DNA of 64,000 bases from Avena insularis. Lineage: Eukaryota; Streptophyta; Magnoliopsida; Poales; Poaceae. Both the position numbers and the translations under genes were made by a program. Below are positions 1-9,300 of this stretch, one piece after another. The notes under the pieces were generated by a model, which was not told where the DNA came from, did not search any database, and worked only from the letters and a program-made list of their open reading frames with translations. The stretch covers positions 468,268,744-468,332,743 of the forward strand of contig CM042697.1 in NCBI GenBank assembly GCA_023614405.1, written 5' to 3'. The first letter of the stretch is position 1; each line of letters begins with the position of its first letter.

Positions 1-115
1 TTCTGGCTCCTGTCACTTCTCGCGATTTTCTTTCTGCGCACGTCACTTGCTCTGGCAGCAGCAGTACTCCTAGCTAGTCTTTGCTCGACAGGTATGCAGG
101 TTTGGTGCTGATGAA

Positions 116-383
116 AAGACGGGGAACAATCTCATGTCATCTGTGGCCTGTCACACATGTAGTAGGAGTATCTGTCTGCAGTTGTGTACAGTACCTCCTA
201 GATTTCAAATTTGGAACGAAATCTGCACCTTGAAGTTCGGTCGTAGGATAAGACGGACGGGAACAATCTCAAGTCTCGCTTGAGAGTAGGAGTGAGTGCC
301 TGTCTGCGGTTAGGCACCTCCTTGATTTTTAAATTTGGAACCAAATCTGCACACCTTAATAAAGTTCAGTCGCTGGATAAGAT
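116..383. repeat. Imperfect tandem duplication, about 134 bp x 2
   Basis: Two adjacent diverged copies (116-249 and 250-383) share the same ordered landmarks: AAGACGG, GGGAACAATCTCA, GTAGGAGT, TGTCTGC, CACCTCCT, AATTTGGAAC and AAATCTGCAC. Nothing in the rest of 1-956 is recognisable as a gene; the short ORFs there have no family features. Confidence 0.7.
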
Positions 384-956
384 GGCTAGATGCTTTACTT
401 TAATTCTCGGGTTGAGAGTTGATTTGTTCAATCGGACTGTTGGGACAAATTGGGCCAACCAGGAGGACGAGTACTACGAGGCGAATGCAAATAATTGGGG
501 GAGGTCGAGCCATGAATCATCTGCGCCCGCATTCTGGTCCATGCATGTTCAATATATTCATCCGACTTCCCGTTGAACAACGAATTATGTGTCGTAAGAG
601 GTGACGAAAAGTGTAGCTCGTAGAGGGAACCTACCCGGCCTGATCCGTTGTCATAGTCTTCGCGCCTAATTGGTCGTGATCTCTCATCTCAGCAACTTGG
701 AGGTAGCGATCGCTACTGTTGCATGGACGGGAACACTTCCCGCTTGCAACAGCCTTTGGGTGGGGTCTTGGAAACGGAGGGCGGGGAGTATGTGTATATC
801 TTCTTGAGATTTAGAGGCAGAGATATCTTGATCGATGGTGATGGATGACCGAGCGATCGAAAAACGAAGTGATTAGCCAAGTAGTATAAGAATCCTCGTG
901 GAGTACGTGAGACCCTCGGAAAACAAGCTGTGCGAATAGACAAGGGACAGATACTA

Positions 957-1124
957 CTCCCTCCGTTTCAAAATATAAGATGTTTTAGGTTTGTAAAGAA
1001 AAAAATCTAGACTACTTTTAGTGTGTAGATTCATCCCAAAGTTGAGTGAACCTACATACTAAAACAAGTCTAGATTCATCTTCTTCATAAAACTAAAACA
1101 TCTTATAATTTAAAACGGAGGAAG
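957..1124. mobile_element. Stowaway MITE (Tc1/mariner), 168 bp
   Basis: It opens CTCCCTCCGTTTCAAAATAT and closes with the inverted complement (ATTTAAAACGGAGGAAG). TA dinucleotides flank it at 955-956 and 1125-1126, the expected Tc1/mariner target duplication. The arms can fold into a long imperfect hairpin around ATAAGATGTTTTAG. It is non-coding. Confidence 0.9.
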
Positions 1125-1138
1125 TACATAGTACTACA

Positions 1139-1850
1139 GTGCTTGCATACTTTTCTGCAGTGCAGCGCGTACGTCGTTATCGGTTGTTGCTAGGTTTGAA
1201 ACTTCAGTTGCTGGCTGCAGTAGTAGCTATTTGTGGGTTCAAACACGAACGGAAATGTTCTTGCACACATTGCATGAATGCAGGGTACACGTGCGTGGTG
1301 GTAGCATACGATACGACGTGCTCCGTGTGTGCAGACGATGTAGAACGCGTGGTGTCCGAGATCCACCGAACACGGATGCGTGCGAGTGATGGAGTGACGA
1401 CGATGCATGCCGGTCATCCCGTGCCGGCCGGGCGGAGCCCCTCGACCCGATCGACGTACGTGGCGCGTCGGCCAGCGTACGTACGTACGTACGGGACGGG
1501 GCACGTCGTCGCGTCGTGCACCGACGATCTGTTCCGCTGCTTCCCACGACATTTCCCAAAACTACAATGCGAAAATTGGCTCAAGCCCAAGTCGCCCGGG
1601 GCACTCTCGTCAAACGTTCATGGATCGAGCATCTGGACGCCATGTCGATAGGAGCGGCGAGCGACACGGCGGGCCTACGACCCACGCGGCCACCGGGGAC
1701 TCGGCCGCCTTGACTGCCGCGACCGATCACATCGCCATAAAAATAGCCCTTGACGAGGCCCGTTTGCCTGTCCAAAAGTGATTCGTCGAAGCAGTGGCAC
1801 TCGTCCTCCGTTGCACCTGGCACAGTACGTAGTATACCACTAATCAACGA
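1139..1850. other. CpG-rich block without a recognisable gene
   Basis: This stretch is far richer in GC and CpG than its neighbours and includes a (GTAC)4 run at 1477-1492. Long overlapping ORFs appear on both strands, as expected when stop codons are scarce; none has low-complexity-free domain sequence that I recognise. A TATA-like CCATAAAAATAG at about 1734 precedes a CpG-rich leader-like segment, but no ORF follows. It could be a promoter or first-exon relic of a lost gene, or a degenerate repeat. Confidence 0.4.
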
Positions 1851-2344
1851 CCTTTCTTATGAATTGTACTTACAGTACTGTGTTATAATATCAATACATA
1901 CATGATACATGCATCTGGCTTCCACATCTGACAAGTCACTGTCGGCGACCCTCCTTTTCGTGATAACAGCTATCGGCATACTATACTTGACGTCGACAGC
2001 AGTATTATGATCGTTAGTTTGTATCTTAATTAGTCCCCATCACCTACTGTATTCCGTACGCACTCCATGATAAACATGTTGAAATTTAGATATCAATTCA
2101 TATATAGGGAAAACCAAGTCCCTGTAACCGTATCTGGTTGGCTTTATTTACACTGATCTTATTTATATTACTTGCCATTTCCACCTTGGCGCCTTCCGAC
2201 ATTTCTTGCCAATCTCACGTCATGTGCAGTTAGGGTAGATGAAGTATAGCCGCCATTCTTTGACCGTATGTGTCAAAGGAGGATCAAATGGAGGTGTCCA
2301 CCGAACTGTTCCCAAGCCAAGAGAGAATGGAGTTTCAAATCATA

Positions 2345-2460
2345 AACCAATATGTGGTTGGATGCTAGGAAGATGATTGTACTCCCAGTCCATCAGAGTT
2401 TAAATCCCAGGTTTAACATCGTGTGTTGTATAAAAAGACAGAATATTTTTTCAGTAAGAG
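2345..2460 (+). mobile_element. Possible tRNA-derived SINE remnant
   Basis: A segment resembling a pol III A box (GTGGTTGGATG, 2354-2364) is followed about 40 bp later by a B-box-like GAGTTTAAATCC (2396-2407). That is the spacing found in tRNA-derived grass SINEs such as the Au family. No target duplication was found and the boundaries are guesses. Confidence 0.3.
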
Positions 2461-2949
2461 ACGAAAAGATGTGCATAGTTGCCAACCACCACAATTAGGC
2501 CATCCAAACAGCGGATTTACCAGTTGTTGTGTTATCTTGCCTCCAATACCATAAATCGAACACAACAGCTAGCCGAAGAATTGAACGACCCGGTCAAATC
2601 TGCCATCAGTGCCATTGCTGTACGTCGTATCACATCAAATCAAATAATATTTGCATCCTTCACGGGCCAGGCGAGGGCAGGTACGTGCATGCGGTGATGA
2701 ACAGCGCCCCATAAATGAGGTGTTTCCCTATTTTTCCACGGAGCTCTAGCCTGGCTCTTTCTGGCGAATCATGTCCCTGCCTAGGATGTGATCAGGTCGA
2801 TGTGACATGTAACGTCAGCTCCCACGATCGGGTATCCGCCCTGCTGGCTTTGATCCCGTTGTCAGGTGTGCAAACGCAAAGTTGTTCAAACTTAAATACA
2901 GTGGAGATATGCATGCACTTAACTGGTGTTTTCTGAAGCTTTGGTAATA

Positions 2950-3025
2950 TCCCGCGATATGTATTTAATATATAGATTTGTTCAAATTTTAATAAACATG
3001 CGACAACTATTTTGAGACGAAGGAG
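2950..3025. mobile_element. Solo terminal remnant of a Stowaway-like MITE
   Basis: The segment ends TTTTGAGACGAAGGAG followed by TA (3026-3027), which is the right-hand terminal pattern of Stowaway elements. A matching left terminus is not evident, so this is probably a truncated copy. The remainder of 1851-3988 holds no supportable gene. Confidence 0.35.
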
Positions 3026-4248
3026 TACTTGACCACTTTCGATATGCTTCCAGTTGAAGACTTAATTTCGCACATACTCTCACACGATCACCCTTCCAAA
3101 CCTTGGGTTAGAGCCGGTCTACATTAGCCTTCCACAACCACCAGCTTCTATATATACTAACAAAAAACTACATAAAAATGTACAAACTAGATGTAACAAT
3201 TGTAAGAAAGAAAATTCTTCAAATCACTCGATAGAAAATGCCCGTGTCAAATCCCCGAGCTTAGGTTTCGTCTTGAAAAACTTGATGAATATGTATTTAG
3301 TGTTTATAGCCCTATGGTCTCACAATAAAAAAAACTAGGAAAAAATACCCTAGCAAAACACACGATCTAGGATAGAATCTCGGCGTTTTTGGACAGGCTA
3401 ACTAAGAGGAACATGAAGATATGGGAGAACGTGAGAGCATGTCCTACCGCGTTGCGTCGGTGCGGCAACATTTGGTCTCATCCCAACTGACAAGACTTTT
3501 ATACTCCTACTGACTTAATTAACCAAATTCGAATCAGCTCTCCGCCCCACACGTGACATGCCATATCTGGCAGAACAATCAAATATTTCTCAGTACATGG
3601 CAAGACGACAAAGAGCAAATGGGTAATAATAAAAGAGCAAATAATACCGCTAAAGCTGAATCAAGATCTACCAAAGGTTGTCTTTTTGCACCATCATAAA
3701 ATTGGATTGTAGGTGGTGCAATGCCAAAGCGGACGGTGTAAAAAGGCTACGCTATTCACACGTGACAATCAAATGGGTGCATGCATGACGTGCATGCTTC
3801 CCATGGCCTCATCACCACCGCATGCTGTCTTCCTATGGTATAGACTATGTATCCTATTGGCATTGACGACAGTGTCTTTGGCACATGGACGACAGTGCTC
3901 CCTTTATTTTTAAATTTTTGAAAAATTTAAATCTTACACTTTTATGTCTCTAAAAATTATAGCGTTTAATATATAGATAGATATATACAGAGGGGGTGTA
4001 TTCAAAAAACTTCTGTTAAAAATACGGTATATTTTGGGAATAAAAAAGAAAAAAATTCAACAGAAAGATATACTATTTTCACTACTATTTACTGTCAGAA
4101 ATTTATCTTTTTTACATCTCACAAAATATAAATACAGGTACTATTTATGATCAGAAATTTACAAGAGGGGTGTACCCAAAAAAAATTCGCTAAAAATATG
4201 TTATATTTTGAGAATAAAAAGACAAATTTCTGACAAAAAGATATAGTA

Positions 4249-4675
4249 CTCCCTTCGTTTTACAAGTCTGCACGTAGTTCTATGTCGCCAAATTGAGCAA
4301 CTTAGTATGATGTATATATTACAAAAAATATATCACTGAAAACTTTAGACTTTGTATTTTTCAATGATATAATTTTTATATTATATAATTCAAATTATAT
4401 ACTCCCTCCGTCTTGGTTTATAAGACTTACGCGTATTTCTAGGTTGACAAATTAATCAACTTAGCATGAGGTACATAAGATAAAAAACTATATTATTAGA
4501 AACTTCAAATGTTATATTTTCTAATGATATAATTTTTATATTATATAATTCATATTATATAGCTCATGCGGACGACCTAGATATACGCGTAAGTCTTATA
4601 AACTGGGATAGAGGGAGTAGGTCAAACTGATAACCTAAATATACGCGTAGGACTTATAAACCGAAACCGAGGGAG
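4249..4675. mobile_element. Stowaway MITE (outer), split by a second MITE
   Basis: The left terminus CTCCCTTCGTTTTACAAGTC and right terminus ATAAACCGAAACCGAGGGAG are inverted complements. TA duplications lie at 4247-4248 and 4676-4677. Its interior is interrupted by the inner MITE at 4402-4617, so the element proper is about 210 bp. Confidence 0.85.
4402..4617. mobile_element. Stowaway MITE (inner), nested
   Basis: It runs from CTCCCTCCGTCTTGGTTTAT to ATAAACTGGGATAGAGGGAG with TA at 4400-4401 and 4618-4619. It is related to the outer copy (both carry ATTTCTAGGT/ATATACGCGTA-type arms), so this is a family member inserted into another member. Confidence 0.9.
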
Positions 4676-5009
4676 TACTATGTTTACTTCTATTTACTGT
4701 TAGGAATTTATCTTTTTTACATCTCCAAAATATAAATACTGGTACTACTTACCGATGAACTCAAGTGTACGGTCCTGCTCTTCTGTGGGTTGTGGCTACA
4801 GCCTCTAGCAGCATGAGACAAGCAGCAGAGGAGAGAGGAAGAGTACTGCTGGTCGAGCACAAAGACATAGAGCAGTGTTGGATCAGGTCACCCAACAGGG
4901 TATCGGGCAAACAAAATTGGAAGGAAGAAAATTTCTTTTTTATTTTTATGGTTTTCTAGTGTCGCATTGACCAGCTAATTAAGGACCCATTTGTATGAAC
5001 CATCAGCTA

Positions 5010-5289
5010 CTCCCTTTGTCTCAAATTACTCTAAGTTTTAGGTTTGGTCAAAGTTAAACATGTTAAAACTTGACTAAACATCTTCGACAAAATAATAATA
5101 TTTATAATCGACAAAATAATAATATTTATAATGTAAATTGTATATAATATAAAAGTATGTTTTATGCCAAATCTAACTATATTTATTATATATTTTAGAT
5201 ATAGATATTTTTATTATATTCATAGTCAATGTTTATGAAGTTTGACTTTGACTAAACTTAAAACGCAAAGTAATTTGGAATAGAGAAAG
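5010..5289. mobile_element. Stowaway MITE, 280 bp
   Basis: Termini CTCCCTTTGTCTCAAATTAC and GTAATTTGGAATAGAGAAAG are inverted complements, flanked by TA at 5008-5009 and 5290-5291. The subterminal GTTTGGTCAAAGTT and AAGTTTGACTTTGACTAAAC also pair. A perfect 24-bp tandem duplication lies inside (5085-5108 and 5109-5132). Confidence 0.88.
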
Positions 5290-5446
5290 TATATATATGT
5301 ATGCAATTACCAAGACGTTCCTTGGAAATTTGGAATCTTGTGATTGTTTTAGTGTACTACTAGCAGTTCACATGTGAGACTGCGCTGCCTGAAAATGATT
5401 CACGGGAATGCTCAGGTGCGTGAGCCAGGTACGGCCGTACGTTGTA

Positions 5447-5703
5447 CTCCGTCACGCTCCCAAACAAGTGTACTTTTAACTTTTGTCTAAATCAAACTTT
5501 CTAAAATTTGATCAATTTTATAGATAAATATAATAAATATATATTATATCTAATTTATATATTAGAAAACTAGATTTGAAAACATATCTACTGGTACCAA
5601 TTTAGTGTCATAATTATTGCTATATTTTTCTATAAAGTTAGTCAAATTTTATTAACTTTAACTTACAATAAATCTAAAAATACACTTATTTGCGGACGGG
5701 AAG
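5447..5703. mobile_element. Stowaway MITE, 257 bp, different subfamily
   Basis: It begins CTCCGTCACGCTCCCAAACA and ends ACTTATTTGCGGACGGGAAG, with TA on both sides (5445-5446, 5704-5705). Inner arms around AAGTGTACTTTTA and TAAAAATACACTT pair. The interior is very AT-rich and non-coding. Confidence 0.82.
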
Positions 5704-6110
5704 TATGGGTTGGCGCTGGCATACGTATTAAACAGGGATATCATTCCCCAAACAAGAGCCTGCCATATTGTAGTACTAGTACGCGATTAGCTCGATCGAT
5801 CGGAACACTTTGGCAACCAGCAGCCAAGGCTCTAATGTATATCGTCATGCTAAACTGACATAAACAGTGCTAACCCCACGCAATACATGTGTTAGCCAGG
5901 TACATGCTGACTACCAGTTGTGACTTCCGTACTGCATCTTCGTGTTTCACTCATTTCATATCAGATGTGATGTGACACCGACTTGTCATGGGCCATCAGG
6001 TCACTGTACACACCAAACCTACCTACCCGAATCCTACGGAAACAAATGTTGGGAAAAATTATTCCCATTTTTCATCCGGTTAATGAGTGCTACTACCTTA
6101 GCAAAAAACA

Positions 6111-6576
6111 GGAACTAAAAGATATGCAGGAGCTGGAATTATACTCCGGGATCATAATGGTGAAATTATATTGTCTTCATGTCGCCATCTACAATCTTCT
6201 CGAGACACCTTAGATTCAGAGTTGAAAGCTGTTCTTGAGGGCTTATTGTTGTCTTTGCATTGGTGCCCCCAACCTCTGGCAATAGAAGTGGACTGTTTGG
6301 AGGTTTGTAGACTCTTAAACAAGAAGGAAATTGGTAGACCTGTCTACTCGGCGACGGTGGAGGAGATCAAAACCTTGTTAAAGGTTCGCCGATCTTGTAT
6401 TACTCACATTAATAGGTGTCAGAATTCTAGTAGTCACTTTATGACAAACTACGCTAGAACTAGCAATAGAACTATAGTTTGGCTCGCTTCAGGTCCGGAT
6501 GGCTTAGTGAGCATATGTGCTAGATAGAGATTGTAATTTCTGATATTCTGAGTAATACAAGTGATTCGCAAAAAAA
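6111..6576 (+). mobile_element. 5'-truncated LINE fragment
   Basis: The segment holds only the 3' RNase H-like part of a non-LTR element and ends in a short A tract (6570-6576). Similar flanks TAGCAAAAAACA (6099-6110) and TAGCACAAAGTA (6577-6588) may be a decayed target duplication. 5' truncation with an A tail is the usual outcome of target-primed reverse transcription. The remainder of 5704-6655 has no other feature I can name. Confidence 0.5.
6126..6527 (+). pseudogene. RNase H-like (RVT_3) domain remnant
   Basis: The frame from 6126 to the TAG at 6525 encodes the C-terminal two thirds of a plant RNase H-like domain. AGAGIILRDHNGE corresponds to the first strands after the missing first catalytic Asp. 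The SELKAVLEGL helix carries the catalytic Glu, and IEVDCLEVC the next acidic strand. The C-terminal TNYARTSNRTIVWL segment is typical of RVT_3 proteins, which occur in plant LINEs and in many dispersed copies. An in-frame stop lies just upstream, around 6079, and there is no start codon, so it is not expressed as a full protein. Function in its source element would be removal of RNA from the RNA/DNA hybrid. Confidence 0.7.
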
Positions 6577-6655
6577 TAGCACAAAGTAACTGTTGCACTC
6601 TCGTTTCACCGGTCTCCTCAGGGATCAAATTATTTGGGAATCCATTGCCTATTTA

Positions 6656-7047
6656 GGGCTGTTTGGTTTATAAGAGAAGTGTAGGAATAATATAGGAATA
6701 GGAATTTTTCTATGGTGGCAATATTCATCTTTTTCGGTTTTGAAGGGAAAACGTAGGAATTTACAGTCCACTAGAACCTCCCTTTTAAATTCATACACAG
6801 AAGCAAGGTCTTAATATACACAAGGGCATCCTAATTATACTTTCCCTTGTGGTTAGGCTTTGATTTAACCATGTTTATTAGGAAATCTGTTTTTATCTAT
6901 TCCTGTAAACTAAACAACCAAGTTTATATTTCTATGTTTTCCAATCCTTTATTTTGCAAGTGTATTCCCTATCATGTTCCTGTATTTCTCATTATTTTCC
7001 TGTGTTTTTAGAACACTATGAACCAAACACAAACATGCGCTTAGCCC
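6656..7047. mobile_element. Tourist-like (PIF/Harbinger) MITE, tentative
   Basis: The left end TTAGGGCTGTTTGGTT and the right end (GAACCAAACACAAACATGCG then CTTAGCCCTAA) are imperfect inverted repeats, with a TTA/TAA trinucleotide on each side as in Tourist elements. The GTTTGGTT terminal motif is common in grass Tourist and some hAT MITEs, so the superfamily is uncertain. Confidence 0.5.
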
Positions 7048-8804
7048 TAATCATCAGCCACAAGAAAGCAAACAACTCCTAAACCTAGCTAGAGAGGTGT
7101 AACATCGCCCTCGATGGGAAGATACGACCACCATTTCGACCAATTGCATGGCCTTTGACGAGGCTATGTTGCTTTCTTCCTTCCTCTCTCTTTTGAGATA
7201 AAAGTGTACCAGCCCACGTCCATCAATCTCATCGATAAACGAGTAGTTGATTTTCTTTTGTGGTAACGTATGGATGATATTCGAGCATACGGTATAGTGC
7301 AGGTCAATGAGCCCTCTGATATGGACGTGTAAATGGCAATTTATTTACCTCTTTCTCTTTCTTAAAAGAAAGATGGTAGAATATGAAAAATTAGAACCTT
7401 TTGTGTTTTTTTCGACAAATGTGGGTTTTCACAAAATGTCATTTTCAGGGGTCGCAAATAAATTGAAATAACCGTTGGCCTATGCATACAAGCACAAGAA
7501 GACAAACACATTAAAAAGGACAAGAATTATAGTCACAGATGAATAATATGAATCCCAATAGGATGGAGAGCCAATCCAACGACTATGCCTCCATCTATGT
7601 TGGATAATGACATCCTGATAACCCCAAGTGCAGGGGATAATTGTAGCACCACAATCTGAAAGTAATGGTTATAGAACCGCATGAGGAATAATGTAAAGTT
7701 ATTTAATCTCTCGAAGTCGAGTGTCACAATTTTAGTTATCTATGCACTAAAAAATAAAATAGTAGAGAGTGACTGGTTGCTTGAAAGTAAAATGAAGAAA
7801 ACAATAAATGTAAAAGTGACTCAATCCTCTAGAATGCAAGAGGATTAGCCGGAGATTCTACTCTTATGTAAACAATGGACATGGGTTGATGGATTCACTT
7901 GATCTCTCTCCCTGTTAATGGTGTTGATCATATTATAGATAATAGAGTACATACAATTGTCATGCTTTAATGATAAAAATTTATATGGGCAACATGTCTT
8001 AGAACACGTAGTTGAGAATGGAACTACCTTGTGCGTGTTATGTCACATAGCGTTTCATTTCTATCACTTGGCCACAAATACTTGTTCTCTTTTTATCCCT
8101 ATATGCACGTAGACCATAGGATGCGGTGCTAGCTATGACATTTGTGTTGCTCGGTAACACCCTCCAATGCACACATCTACATACATCATACACATACCCC
8201 AAATAATGCATATGTTTGTTTTTTGTGCACTTCCCACATTCATTTCATGTACCTACACTTTGATTCCAAGCATCTCGTGACGTGGGTAAACAAGATATTA
8301 CCACGGTAATCTCCCGACTTACACTAAACAAACCATTGCATCGAATCATAAACATGTTTCAAGAGCAAGACATACAACTATGAATTACATCTATATCTGT
8401 AATCATGTAGGGCAGCTCAAAGAAATTACTACACTGATAATACATAAAGAGATTCGGTCAAGTTACAACCACAAACTGATACTCCAAGGGGTGGAATACT
8501 TCCCAATCATGATGGAGAGTAGCGTGGAGGCATTGGTGAAAGAGGAGAGGCGGTTGGAGGCCATTCCGCGAGCAACCCCCTTCAATCTTTCTCTGGCGGT
8601 GGACTTTAGCCTCTATGTTCATGTGTTATGTCTCTCTACCTATGTCCATCGTGCAATAAATTACTAGAGTGTATATATAGGTGGTTTTAGGTCAAAACAA
8701 TCCCGTACCTAAAATATTGACGTCGATCCGACCGCGGAGGCTCAAGGTAGGCCCCACATCATGACCAGAATGGGATGCTCGGCCATGGCACTATCTCCTA
8801 GCCT
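7048..8804. other. Spacer; possible old LTR fragment near 7613
   Basis: No gene is supportable here. TGATAACCCCAAGTGCAGGG at 7617-7636 resembles the opening of Triticeae Gypsy LTRs. The following few hundred bases (CTCGAAGTCGAGTGTC, AATGTAAAAGTGACT) have LTR-like composition, but neither a matching end nor a second copy is present. The rest is AT-rich unassigned sequence. Confidence 0.3.
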
Positions 8805-9060
8805 CACTAGTGGAAACAGCCCCATGCGTCCCGGTTGGTAAGGGCCTTTAGTCCCGGTTCCCCAACCGGGACGGGGCAATCGGGACTAAAGCCCCAACCT
8901 TTAGTCCCGGTTGCCCCACCAACCAAGACAAAAGGGAGTACACGTGGCTGCGACAGAGGACGAGGGGGGAGGGGGGAAGCAACCGTCCCGGTTCGTAACA
9001 CGAACCGGGACAAATAACCATCTGCCGCGGCAGAGATTTGACACATTTCTCTGCCGCGAC
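8805..9060 (-). repeat. CACTA 3' subterminal repeat region
   Basis: Several direct and inverted copies of TTTAGTCCCGGTT / AACCGGGAC follow the terminus. They are followed by CTGCCGCGGCAG-type palindromes: TCTGCCGCGGCAGA at 9011-9024 is a perfect 14-bp palindrome, and TCTCTGCCGCGACAGAGA follows at about 9037. In En/Spm such subterminal motifs bind the element's DNA-binding protein; that role is inferred here. Confidence 0.7.
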
Positions 9061-9300
9061 AGAGAATTCATTTTGGCAACTTTTGTTGCCGCGCCAGCAT
9101 TTTGGCCACTTTTTGTGCTGTGGCAGAGAATTTATTTATGTTGTTTTATTGTTTATTTAGTGTTTTGCACTCATCAATGAAGGAACCATTATATTACACA
9201 AGATCATCATGACAAAATAGATCCAAGTGTCGAACATATTACATTCGATACACGGATCGAGTTCATGCACTACATACAATATAAGCTCTTTGTACAATCT

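Larger units (their letters stand above)
3989..4758. repeat. Diverged tandem duplication interrupted by MITEs
   Basis: Copy one (3989-4163) and copy two (4164-4246 continued at 4678-4758) share GAGGGGTGTA, TAAAAATA(C/T)G, TATATTTTG, AATTTATCTTTTTTACATCT and AAATATAAATAC in the same order. The nested MITEs at 4249-4675 sit inside copy two, so they arrived after the duplication. Confidence 0.75.

Noticed and set aside
1139..1847. Several long ORFs on both strands in the CpG-rich block
   Set aside because: They overlap in multiple frames as expected for GC-rich sequence, and none shows a recognisable domain or continuation by splicing.
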